A DNA stretch of 64,000 bases from positions 7,953,657 through 8,017,656 of the forward strand of contig NC_039482.1 in assembly GCF_003590095.1 (NCBI RefSeq). Direction: 5' to 3'. Position numbers and translations under genes: made by a program. Within the stretch, counting starts at the first letter, position 1. The number at the start of each line of letters is the position of its first letter. The stretch comes from Trichoplusia ni. Taxonomy: Eukaryota; Arthropoda; Insecta; Lepidoptera; Noctuidae. A model generated the notes under the pieces. The model made no database searches. It saw only the letters and a list, made by a program, of their open reading frames with translations, and was not told where the DNA came from. Below, piece by piece: positions 11,471 to 22,725 of this stretch.

Positions 11471-13329
11471 AGATCAAATTTTTTAGATGAAATTATTTAT
11501 AATAATTTAAAAAAAAAATCGAATACAAGTTTTTTTTCATTTTTTGCATTTTCTGAGAAGATTTGACGGGTGAATTTTCGATTGAAAATTAGAGTGTTTT
11601 TTTATATTAATTCAAAATAAGGTGAAAATAAATATTTTTAATCAAATAAATTACAGCGTATTTGGGACACAAAAAAGTAAGTTTTCACAAAATTTCGTTA
11701 CAAAAATAAATTTTTGTAAAAGATAAAAAATAAAAAACCACAATCTTGGTTTTTTAGATTTTTCACATAAATTTTGAGGTTATGTGAAAAAAATGTAAAC
11801 ACAAAAGTTTTAGATCTTTTTCTTTTAGAACTTTGCCATTTGACTTTTTTCGATACGAATTTTAGTTTTGCCGGAAATCGATAAAAACCGTTTTTTACTC
11901 TTCAAACGTCACTCCCACCCCCTTCCCGACCTCAGATCACCCGTAAATTATTTTTCCTTTCATTTTTATAATATTCCCCTCCTTTTCTAATGGGTTTCAT
12001 CCTACTATTTTTTTTTTTGGTTTTAAAAATTATCGACCTTGGTCTACAAGTATAGACACGAAAAATATATATCACAACGTTTGAAAAGTGCGACAAGCCA
12101 AATTAAACTGTAAGATCATATCCACAATTATTTTTATTCCATGTTTACAAGTCGCTCGGTAAATGCAACAATGGCGCCGCTGGGCGGTAAGATGTCACGT
12201 GCGCTCGTGGTTATACTATTTTCAAACTAATGTCTATGATAAAGAGTGCATATTGCATTGTCTTAGGTTGGAGTGGGTTACCCTGTTACAGTGTTACAGG
12301 GTAGTAAAGGGTAACCTGTTCGGAACAGGGTTTCAGTAATCCGTTCGAAGGTGTAACATATGTCATAGGGTTTTTTCCAGGGACCGGCCGGATACTCATT
12401 GAAAGGGTTTTTGAAGGGGTTTTTTTAAGCGCTTCAAGAAAAAACCCTATGACATATGTTACACCTTCGAACGGATTACTGGAACCCTGTTCCGAACAGG
12501 TTACCCTTTACTACCCTGTAACACTGTAACAGGGTAACCCACTCCAACCTAAGACAATGCAATATGCACTCTTTATCATAGACATTAGTTTGAAAATAGT
12601 CTAACCACGTGCGGCGCCATTGTTGCATTTACCGAGCGACTTGAAACATGGAATAAAAATCATTGTGGATATGATCTTACAGTTTAATTTTGCTTGTCGC
12701 ACTTTTCAAACGTTGTGATATATATTTTTCGTGTCTATACTACTTGTAGACCAGGGTCGATAATTTTTAAAACCAAATTAAAAAATAGTAGGATGAAACC
12801 CATTAGAAAAGGAGGGGAATATTATAAAAATGAAAGGAAAAATAATTTACGGCTGATCTGAGGTCGGGAAGGGGGTGGGAGTGACGTTTGAAGAGTAAAA
12901 AACGGTTTTTATCAATTTCCGGCAAAACTAAAATTCGTATCGAAAAAAGTCAAATGGCAAAGTTCTAAAAGAAAAAGATCGAAAACTTTTGTGTTTACAT
13001 TTTTTTCACATAACCTCAAAATTTATGTGAAAAATCTAAAAAACCAAGATTGTGGTTTTTTATTTTTATCTTTTACAAAAATTTATTTTTGTAACGAAAT
13101 TTGGTGAAAACTTACTTTTTTGTGTCCCAAATACGCTGTCATTTATTTGATTAAAAATATTTATTTTATTCACCTTATTTTGAATTAATATAAAAAAACA
13201 CTCTGATTTTCAATCGAAAATTCACCCGTCAAATCTTCTCAGAAAATGCAAAAAATGAAAAAAAACTTGTATTCGATTTTTTTTTAATTATTATAAATAA
13301 TTTCATCTAAAAAATTTGATCTCATTTTG

Positions 13330-13522
13330 TGTTCAATAGACCAATAATCGAGGAAGGTTTTAGGCTAGGTATATCAAATTACGCTGCAACTAATAGGAGC
13401 GAAGATTTAATGGAAAATGTGGCAAATACGGGGAAAAATATTAATCTTCGAGGGCTTTCGTTCAAAAATTCCTAACTTATATCTTCTAACCACGCGGACG
13501 AAGTCGCGGGCAAAAGCTAGTT
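13330..13522 (+). mobile_element. Helitron fragment inside the right palindrome arm
   Basis: Mirror copy of the Helitron fragment at 11,268-11,470. It ends GTCGCGGGCAAAAGCTAG followed by T. Confidence 0.6.
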
Positions 13523-14373
13523 ACCTATATGACGTTTCGCGCGTAGGTAGTTTGTCCGAGAGGCGCGACGCGTCGGCGATAGAAGAAAATCAGCTGTAGT
13601 CTTAGTAAAGCAATGAGGGGCCGCTAGGGTGCAAGTATGCAGCTCAAGTTTAGTGGGTAATTCAGGGTAACACGAATAAAAGCCTTTCGTGAAGGTAACC
13701 ACTTCAAAGGGTTAAGTTATTGAAGGGGTTAACCCCTTCACGTGGTTACCATAATGAAGGTGTTAACCATTTCGCTGGGTTTCGAGGCTGTAACTCGAAC
13801 AAAAGGTAACACTGCGATATGAGTTACCCCGTGTACGGGTTACCCTGTCAAACGGCTTAACTCTAAAGTGGGGTTGTCCGGTCCCTGGTTTTTTCTTGAA
13901 GCGCTTAAAAAAACCCCTTAAAAAACCCTTTCAATGAGTATCCGGCCGGTCCCTGCCTATTACAATCGAGTAGTTTCGGAGTAGTCAAGTAGTTTCGGAT
14001 GGTTCTATGAACAGACTTTTAAGCGGGAGTTAAGTATTGTAATCTGGAATCGCCAAATCTGGTCTAAATTATCTGACCAACTGTACCAACCCTGGTCTAC
14101 AAATAAATAAAAGATTGTAAGTAATGAAAACAGAATTCTCATTTAAATAAATTATTTTAATAGCTATTACAAAATACAAACGATTATAGAATTATTTATA
14201 TAAGTGTATAGTATGTATGTTGAAATATAGCAGTAAAATAAATCAGTCGTTTATTCGTTTCATTTACTTATTTTTTTTAATAATGGGTTATAGACTAACA
14301 ATTTTCGTTATTCAAACATTTTACAAAAGAGTTCAAAAGACGTCCGTGACTCTCAGACCATAGACTATAAACG

Positions 14374-16102
14374 TTATTTTTTACCGTCCTCCGCAGGGTG
14401 TAAAGAGCCAATGATAGTGGCATAGGGTGTTGCGTTCGAAACATACTTTGTACTAGGACTTTCTCTCAGATTATCTAAATCAGCATAAAGTACTCTCTCG
14501 GTCTGCAAAAAAAATAACAAATATTAATATCAGACTTCGAAACAATTATTACCTCCACCAAAAAATTGTTAGTCAAAGCCTCTGCGCTGTGGTTACTAGG
14601 CACTCTAAAAGAGAGAGAGAAAAAATGTTTGTTGAATTTTGACAGTTGTTTCCAAAATAGGTAAAATAATTTAAGTTTACCTACGATTATTTTATTACGA
14701 TAAGCAAACTGTAATGAATACTTTAAAGAAGAAAACAACGAGCCGTCACAAAACATTAGCATTTTTTTTATTAGAATTGTCAGGTGTTAAAATCATTAGG
14801 TAATTAAACTAAGGGCGAATACAAGACAAAAGCCATTTAAGGCTGGTGTATGTATAAGTCTACGCAAAGGAAAACAGCATGGTATCCAAAACGGAAAAAA
14901 TACATAGATAAAAAACTTACAGTTGCATAAGTCTCCAATTCGAGATGTTGCGAGTTGGTTTTCTTAAACTTGAATCTCTTGGCTATTAAACCTATAGCTA
15001 ATATTACGACTGATGCGATGCCGCCGGCTATGTACAAAATGTTGTAATTTGTCCCGTTGTAAGACTCGGCATCTGTGGAATTAGTTCTCTTTAGCATTCT
15101 GCCAAAACAATAATTAGAACTGTTATATTAACCGGGAATGTTCCGCCCCGCACTGAATTTCCAATTATTGAGTTGGAAAAATGCTTAGAATAATACGAAT
15201 AGTGCATGCGATAGCTGAACGGTTGAGGTCACCACACTAAACCCACTGAGCGCGCCGTGTCGCGTGTCCGATCCCCGCGTAGGACAAACATTTGTGTGAT
15301 CCACGAATGCTTGTCCTGAGTCTGGGTGTCTTTGTGCACGAGAATTGTAAGTTTGTGAAACTCCTTAGTTATTGCGGGAGTCGTTTTAAAAAAAAACGAC
15401 TTTCCACTCATCCATCGGCCATTGTGGCCGACCTCCGTGGTCGAGTGGCGTGGGCACCGGTTACAAGGTGTCGCTAGCTCTGAGGTCCCGGGTTCGATCC
15501 CCGGTCGGGTCAATATAAAAATTCACATTTTTACATTGTCTCGGGTCTGGGTGTTTGTGGTACCTTCGTTGTATCTGAATTCCATAACACAAGTGCTTTA
15601 GCAACTTACTTTGGGTTCAGAACAATGCATGTGATTTTGTCCGCATTTATTTATTATTATTATTTATTATTATTGTAAATAGCAGACTTGAGGCCCAGAT
15701 TACTCAAAGCAGTAAGTTCTTTCAATTGAAACTCACCGGCTTCACGAACGCCTGGACGTGTTAAATTCTTTAACTGCTGAGAAAACATTGCACCCAGAAC
15801 ACCAGCGGAGTCATTCTGAACTGAGCCATTTAATATGACTAAATGTTTGACTGGAGTTTTTAATGTGTGTAAATTTGGGCCTGGTGTGTCAGGATGAGTA
15901 AAGTTTTCGCCTGGAGCTGGGCTTTTGCTCTCCAGAGGTTTGAGCGTTTCTGAAGAACAAACAGTATTTTAGCAGTTGTACGAGGAGGTTGTTGACAGTA
16001 CGAGGCAACATGAAATGGTGAGTTGTTATGACTTGTGAGATGAGATGTAAATTTCGACAAAATTTGATCACACAAATATTTAAAAAACGAGCGAAAGTAT
16101 GT

Positions 16103-16175
<73 letters not shown>

Positions 16176-16192
16176 TGTGCGTGCGTGCGTGC

Positions 16193-16235
<43 letters not shown>

Positions 16236-19200
16236 TGGAAGAGCCGGGAAGATGAGATGACGCAAGAGTATCGACACAAGTGGCGTCCCACACTAATGGC
16301 CTACCCATCTTCCAAGAGAACAACCCTCATATCGCTGGATTGATTTCAGTGAAACTTGCAACATCTATCAAACTGCACAAAACTACCTACGTGTCACGGA
16401 AGTGTCAGTACCGTCGTCATATAACACCAACGTTGTTTTATTAGCGACGTGTCTCGTGACAATATTTCCACTCCTCGTGTAATACACACAGCACAGCATG
16501 CCACCGTTGTCACTCTCATCAAATCTCTTCGTCACCGGCGATGGACTTTCCTCAATAACATTCGATAGACTGACGAAGACTACGTAGACTTCTGGAAAGA
16601 AAATTGTTTTGTATTAGCTATAAGTAGCAAGTAAAAACAACCTGCCAGATGGTCCGACGACCTGGTGGAAGCCGCTGGGTCTCGTGGGGTGCAGGTGGCA
16701 ATGAACCGGTCGCGCTGGAGAACGTATGCAGAGGCCTATGTCCAGCAGTGGACAGCTATAGGCTGAGATGATGATGATGATAACAAGAAATATCTTGAAC
16801 GGAAAATGAAATGAATTAAAAAAAAAAAAAAAAAACTTAATACAAAATCTTTGGCACTATTTCTAACAGAGATGCAATATAATATAATATACTGCCCAAA
16901 AGGCCGGCAATACTTCTGGCCTGGTTTCCCGACTTTGGCAGGGATGAAAAAGTCTTTTTGGAAGTTTTATAAACCATATTTAATAATTTTTTTTGCATTC
17001 TGATATAGGTATTGTAATAAAAAAAATGAAATTTTCAAGCTACATTTTATACACCAGTGTAAAAAAATCAATTTTATAAATATGTAAAGTTTAATTATAT
17101 GTATTTTTTTATAATGTTTTTAGATCGTTTCTATTCGTCCCCAATACGACACAAACATTTTTTGGTTGGAGTATTTTGCGTTGAATGTCGACGCTTCTGC
17201 CGCCAGCAATCGATTTGGTGCTGAAGCAGCAGCTTTAGCACCAAATCGGTGTCATCGTAATATTCTATTTTCACACAATATACACGCATGAAAAATTTTA
17301 AGACGGTAATAAACTTCCAATATATGATTACCGACAACGGGGCAGGAATAAAAAAATCCTTGTAAAGATTCTTTAGATTAATTACTTATATATTACCTTT
17401 TATCAAACCCGCTGTATTCTCGTATTCCATACAATCAAACCGAGTGTCCTCTAAGCTATTGTACTTTATAAGAGGCATACGTTCTATAGTACCTGAAAAA
17501 AAATAGTAATCAGGTCTTCAAAAGGAAATTTTAATATTATCTGTCAAAATTTAGTTCCATATTTGTAACTAGATGGCGTTGTTCTTTAAGACCATTTTCT
17601 GAATGGCATTGTTAATATTTAAGGATACGATTTATACATTTTTAAATTTGTGATCATTGTAGATAATGTTAATACGATATAATAATTATTCCTAGTTTGT
17701 ATGCTTTAACTGTAACCAAACATGTCTCACATTAATATACCACCTTTTTAAACCATGTTTCATGGAAATAATTATATTTTGTGTCACGGCATAACTTCTA
17801 TGTACCTTCTAGGTGTCAAACAATATCATAATGTATACTTACTTGTCACCGACAATGTCGTGTTCAGCGCGAGAGTATTGCTCTCATCGTTAGAACATTG
17901 CACCATCATTCCGTTGTCAAACCTTTCAAATTGCAATATTAATTCAGTAACGAAATTAACCGGCAATATTGTTATATTATTTAAACATGCATGTTGGTTT
18001 TGACCTGTAAATAAGTAATTTAATTAAATCTTTTTTTATATTCCTTACACCTTTATGTAAATATCCTGTTTTACAAATAAAAATATTCTGATTCTTATTG
18101 TGATTCTGATATGGAAGTTTTTCATTTGAATGTTCAGAAGCAATTTTTTTTCCTAACAATCTGTGTCTAGATATTTATAAGAGGTCCGTAGGCAAAGGGT
18201 AAAAATGTATCGCTATTACTAATGTTGCGTTGTCTGTTCGTCTATCGACAATCAACCATCTGTTGCCAAAAATAAAAACGATTTTCAGCGACAGTTGATG
18301 AACGAAAAAAAACATGTTGCGCAGTGACAGCATGTTTTTTTTTAATTGTTTTCTTTAGCCCATTGGTATGGAACCCTCTAAATCTAATCGCACTTAACCT
18401 AATACCTGTCTTGTATCTTAAGCACCAATTATGCTGTTTTCCCGCAGATTGACAGTAAAAATTATGTGATTGCCCTTGTTTGCCAGTTGTTACAGACATT
18501 TTTGTGTTTACACCTGAAAATAATAATAAATGGTTAAGGTAGGGTAAGTAAGGTAGGACATAGGGTCTGCGGATAAAGTAAAACAGTTGTTTGGAAGACA
18601 AAAACTACATTCTAAGCGTATTAAAATATGTTAATTTAAATTTATTAAAAAAATGTGGACAACATCACATACATTGTTCCGCACCCAAAGTAAGTTGCTT
18701 AAGCACTTGTATTATGGAATTCAGATACAACGAAGCTACCACAAACGCCCAGACCCGAGGCAATGTAGAAATGTTTTAACATTGACCCGACCGGGGATCG
18801 AACCCGGTACTCCAGAGCTAGCGACATCTTGAAACCGGTGCGTACGCCGCTCGACCACGGAGGTTGTCCTACCACTAACAGCACTGGTTTTATCTTTTTG
18901 CAATAATGATATTCTGATTGCCAAGTGTGTCGAAGTTTTACAATTTTTATTTCTATGATATACGTACGATCGATTGCTGACGACAGGTCCAAATTAATAA
19001 TACATCTATTCTCAGTATCTTTATCTCCTGAAATAAAGAGTGGTTTCCTTTAATACATTTGTAGGTGTGCGTTTGTATAAGTTGGGTTCTAACCAATACT
19101 TCTTATCACTTAAGGCCTCTTCTTAATTACCGCCACATTCAAATGATTACTTCGATATTTGAAGACACCAATATATATTTATTTTATTTGAAATGTGCAT

Positions 19201-22200
19201 TCTACGAAGAAAATAATTATCAGTTTTATAAAGTATAGTCATAATAAAAGCCGGGACCCAATTTGACGTGCCTTCCGAAACACGGAGGAACTCTTTATTA
19301 GAAACATCGTCACCCATCTATGGACCAACCGCGTCAAGCGTAGCTTAACCTGTGACCGACGCACCTATGCAGTTATAGCTTAGCCACGAGCTCCTCTTTT
19401 ACATGACCTGAAAACAAAAGGACTTCTAAACTAGTTCAGTAAGCACGTACCTGGACAATCGGATTGAGTTCCTTTCTCAAAAATGGTGATATCTGTCGCA
19501 CTAGACGGATAGCCCGACTGGGGATTTTTTAATTCTAACTTTAATAATAATCGCTTGATATGCTTCAATTTTGTTTCGTAAGTTATATTTTTATCTCGGT
19601 CAGTAGGCCCCGAGAATAAATCCCGAGCTGAAAAAATATAAAGGTTATGTCAGAGCTAGAAGCATGCTACACATCGCGTTTAAAAGCTTTTAATTTTGCA
19701 TGTTATGAGCGTAGAGAGAAGTAAGGTTAGACTGGCATATAAATACCCATTAACTAGATTAATAATAACTCTGTGCCTGCCTATACTGTCATAAAACTAC
19801 TCTGTCATGTAATCTAGTCCTAGTTACACAATAAATATCATATCATATCATTAATTAAAAGTAATAAAATAATAGAATATTTGATGAAAAAAACTGTTTA
19901 GACACTTAGACAAATTTCCAAAAAATATTAAACACTTTGTTAAATATTTACACTGCGTTTTATTTTATCTCGTAAACAAAACTATTAGGGAATACAGTGA
20001 TTCAAAATCACGTGTGACGTCACTTACCAGTACACTTCTTTACTAGCAAGTGCATTAGTGTACTTTAGTGCCTTATTTTTCTTGCTTTTTATTGATGTGA
20101 TAGAATGAAAATACGTACTCAATATTTTTTTCAAATCTGTCTGAAGGTCTAAACTGATTTATATCATAAGATTATCTAATTTTTAAATGCACATAAGTTG
20201 AGTTATTATTTAATTAATCTTGGTATTATACTCACAATTCGTATCGTGTTTTTTAGTAACTGCAAAACAAAACATCAATTATTATCTTAGTAAAATGTAA
20301 GTAACAATGTCGGTCTGCCTGATTAAAATGAGTTGGAATAAATTGAATTGGTGTTGTGTTTTAAATATACATGTGTTTTTAAATCAGTTCTTTGTTAACT
20401 GCAGCACAGACTTTGACTTGTTTAGGGCTAGAAGGCAGTAACTGACAGTGAAAGCGTTATTAACCACCATGTTGGTCTAGTGGTTAATAGCTCTGACTGT
20501 TGTAACAGAGGTCGTGGATTCGATTCCCACTCTAACGAATATTTGTGTGATGAGCACTATCGTTTTTTGTTTCACATCTAGTTTTAATTTATCTAAAATA
20601 TAATGTAATTAGTTATGTATATAAATACGTTTATCAGTTGTCTAGTAATCATAATACAAGCTTTGCTTAGTTTGACACTAGATGGCGGTTTGTGATGAAA
20701 GAAGAAAAAACATCCATACATACAATCTTTCGTGTCAAATAATATCAGTAGGATTAGACTTACCAAGCTCGTATACCCGGTAATTATTAACTAAATTAGT
20801 TTTTGCATGATTTACAACTATAGTCATGTCTAAGAAGTTATTGCTGTGTTGGCAGAAACATTCGGAGACCGGCCAGGACTCGACGAGGTCTGTCACACCA
20901 TCTGTCATAACGAAAATCATTATTACAACTCACATTCGAACTGGGCCCCGATTCTGCTATTTACAACGGCGACGACTGATTAGCAGTTGAATTAACTTTG
21001 AAACACAATAGTCGGAATTTCATTGTGTTGATCTTGAGTGTACCGTCACATACTGAATTTAAAATCTATATGTCTATATATACTAATATATAAAGCTGAA
21101 GAGTTTGTTTGTTTGTTTGAACACGCTAATCTCAGGTATTTTTGAATAGACCATTCGTCGAGGAAGGCTATATATCATCACGCTGCGACTAATAGGAGCG
21201 AAGATACAATGGAAAATGTGAAAAAAATAGGGCATGTATAAATCATAACTTTTTTTTTTATTTTTTTAATGAATGCGGACAACATCACATACATTGTTCT
21301 GAACCCAAAGTAAGTTGCTAAAGCACTTGTGTTATGGAATTCAGATACAACGAAGGTACCACAAACACCCAGACCCGAGACAATGTAGAAATGTGAATTT
21401 TTACATTGACCCGACCGGGGATCGAACCCGGGACCTCAGAGCTAGCGACACCTTGAAACCGTTGCGTACGCCACTCGACCACGGAGGTCGTCTTACATCT
21501 TCTAACCACGCAGACGAAGTCGCGGGCAACAGTTAGTGGTGAAATAAAAATGCTTAGAATAATAGGAATAGTGCGAATTTCATCTAATTGGTGGCAATTA
21601 GATTGAAATTAAATGAATGGTCATTCATAGGGCATTGTAAATAGTAGAATCGAGGCCCTGTTTAAACTCTTAACGTCTTGTTAAAAAAAATATACAATGG
21701 ATAAATTTGAACGCTAGGTCAGTGAACTTGGTGCTTTCAATCAGGAGTGGCATTTTTGAGTGTTTTTGAAGTTTAAGCTTTTAGATCCATTATTGGTATT
21801 AATGATCCCACGGGAATATAAATAATAACACTAATAAAATCTTAAAGTTTAAACAAGTGGCATAAAATTGAGATAAAAACTGTCCTAAGTGTTAATCCTG
21901 ATTATAAACTATCTGTGTACTAAGTTTCATCTAAATCCGTTCGGTGGTTTTTGTGTACATGCAACATGCGTGCCCAAGGCAATAAATTATGAGGAAAAAA
22001 TTAACCAATTGATAACTTCCGCCTCTTTGCCTTGGGTATGATTCGTGGACCAAAAAAAGGTAATTAATATACCTATATCAATCCTGTTTTCTATGTCTAC
22101 ATCAATAAATTATTTTATGTACTTTGTGAAAGCCTCGCTGATCCACGCCGTGTCACGTTTTCACAGTTTAAACTGTCTTACTTACTTCAAAAGATAGGCG

Positions 22201-22725
22201 ACTTTTAATTAGGTAAATAATTAACACTTGTGTCGCGGGACACATTCACAACAAACCCAGACAAAACACAAGCATTCGTAGATCACAACGTGGTGTGTTG
22301 TTAACCACTCGGCTATACGTACCTACATTGTCATCAGTGTTACAGTTTTATTAGTCATCTTATTATTGCACTTATACCTATGTTCATGTCTATATTAATT
22401 CTTAATCTGTGGTCTCATGAGTCACATACATTCTTAACAATATTGCGAGCGAAATCAAAAAGTTGAAGACTTTCAGTAATTTAACATTCAACAAATGAAA
22501 TAAAATCAAAATATTATTAAGAAGTAAGTAGATCATTATTTAGTTCATCTGTTTTTTGGCACGTAGTTCAATTATTTTCATGATCTAATAATGTAACTGT
22601 GATACTTGGTAAATGAAGAAGTTAAATTGTTACCAGTGACTATTTTAAGTAAGTAAATACTCACCTGTGTTTCCAATGCTTTGGGATAATTGTAAAATGA
22701 AGGCGAGAAGATTAATCACTTTCAT
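14374..22725 (-). CDS. Type I membrane receptor-like protein, Ig-like exons, ITIM- and ITSM-type tail
   Basis: Exons in transcript order: 22725-22665, 20901-20764, 20259-20236 (24 bases), 19627-19451, 19027-18968 (or longer), 18513-18406, 18004-17843, 17492-17397, 16591-16412, 15949-15737, 15098-14921 and 14502-14374; about 510 aa. Exon 1 is a signal peptide (MKVINLLAFILQLSQSIG). Introns up to exon 10 are all phase 1, as in Ig-domain genes. Paired exons carry spaced cysteines (NFYCQS with MVQCSN; TRFDCMEY with MLCCVYY), suggesting two or three Ig-like folds. Many N-x-S/T sites and a Pro/Ser-rich stalk follow, then a membrane span (ILYIAGGIASVVILAIGLIA), basic residues and a tail with VLYADL and TPYATI. 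Known: ITIM and ITSM motifs recruit SH2 proteins in vertebrate inhibitory receptors. Inferred: a surface signalling receptor. Two joins are unresolved: exon 5 to 6, where a SINE abuts the longer exon 5, and exon 10 to 11, where the phases disagree. The family is not recognised. Confidence 0.65.
15200..15395 (+). repeat. tRNA-derived SINE (type A)
   Basis: The tRNA-like head (CCACACTAAACCCACTGAGC ... GTCCGATCCCCGCGTAGG) is followed by a body with TGTCCTGAGTCTGGGTGTC. It lies between the last stalk exon and the membrane exon of the Ig-like gene, next to a type B SINE. Confidence 0.65.
15430..15670 (+). repeat. tRNA-derived SINE (type B)
   Basis: The head GACCTCCGTGGTCGAGTGG (A-box-like) and GGGTTCGATCCCCGG (B box) is followed by TCTGGGTGTTTGTGGTACC and a TTATT-rich tail. 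Other copies lie at 18,640-18,872 and 21,250-21,493 in reverse. Confidence 0.7.
16102..16232. repeat. Interrupted GT/CA microsatellite
   Basis: About 130 bases of (GT)n with a few GTGC interruptions, in an intron of the Ig-like gene. Open frames crossing it (runs of Cys-Val or Thr-His) are repeat artefacts. Confidence 0.95.
16647..16770 (+). mobile_element. Non-LTR retrotransposon tail (RT ORF C terminus)
   Basis: The plus strand reads RWSDDLVEAAGSRG through YAEAYVQQWTAIG and a stop at 16,764-16,766, then (GATGAT)n. The RWSDD and QQWT motifs are the familiar C-terminal end of lepidopteran LINE ORF2. The copy is 5'-truncated and lies in an intron of the Ig-like gene. Confidence 0.7.
17211..17248. 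repeat. Strong short hairpin in an Ig-gene intron
   Basis: CGATTTGGTGCT pairs perfectly with AGCACCAAATCG; inside, one G-T pair and AAGC/GCTT extend the stem to about 17 pairs around a 4-base loop. Function unknown. Confidence 0.6.
18640..18872 (-). repeat. tRNA-derived SINE (type B) abutting an Ig-gene exon
   Basis: Same orientation as the gene. Its head GGACAACCTCCGTGG starts immediately after the end of the long version of exon 5, so it may have replaced or displaced that exon's normal donor. Confidence 0.65.
19250..19400 (-). repeat. Dispersed repeat, family G (5' part)
   Basis: In reverse it matches the left part of the repeat at 63,340-63,500 (GAGGAGCTCGTGGCTAAGCT, CGCGGTTGGTC, TTCCTCCGTGTTTCGGAAGG). 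Confidence 0.5.
20460..20690 (+). repeat. tRNA-derived SINE (type C)
   Basis: The head has TGGTCTAGTGGTTAATAGC (A box) and TGGATTCGATTCCCAC (B box). A related copy is at 38,745-38,985. The variable region and the lack of a proper acceptor stem argue against a real tRNA gene. Confidence 0.6.
21073..21537 (+). mobile_element. Helitron interrupted by a type B SINE
   Basis: The Helitron starts TCTATATATACTAATATATA and ends GCGGGCAACAGTTAG. At AATCATAACTT it is broken by a reverse type B SINE (about 21,250-21,493) and resumes at CATCTTCTAACCACG. The SINE is therefore the younger insertion. Confidence 0.65.
22225..22330 (-). repeat. SINE type A fragment
   Basis: Reverse fragment with GTGTCGCGGGACA and the AAGCATTCGTAGATCACAACG body. 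It lies in the first intron of the Ig-like gene. Confidence 0.4.

Larger units (their letters stand above)
10886..13963. mobile_element. hAT-like palindromic composite element with 8-bp target duplication
   Basis: The element spans 10,894-13,955 and is flanked by CCTATTAC on both sides (10,886-10,893 and 13,956-13,963). Its outer ends are CAGGGACCGG and CCGGTCCCTG. An 8-bp duplication with CAGGG-type ends is what hAT transposons make. Inside are two arms of about 1.45 kb in inverted orientation (10,894-12,377 and 12,438-13,887). A 60-base piece with its own CAGGGACCGG start lies between them, and a reverse copy of that piece closes the right end. The order is therefore P-M-P'-M'. The arms differ by small indels, for example about 25 bases near 12,185 found only in the left arm, so they are not a simple assembly mirror. 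No transposase is encoded, so mobilisation would have to be in trans. Confidence 0.8.

Noticed and set aside
13517..13702. Matching open frames in both palindrome arms (also 11,079-11,276)
   Set aside because: The same peptide appears because the arms are mirror copies. It has no known domain and lies inside a non-coding hAT-like element.
15430..15512. Possible serine or leucine tRNA gene
   Set aside because: Same head occurs at 18,640 and 21,250 with the same downstream body, so it is a tRNA-derived SINE.
15860..16343. Long open frames made of Thr-His or Cys-Val repeats
   Set aside because: They are translations of the GT/CA microsatellite in several frames and have no other protein-like content.
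20467..20537. Possible tRNA gene (A and B box present)
   Set aside because: No acceptor stem pairs properly and a SINE body follows. Related copies elsewhere show a SINE.
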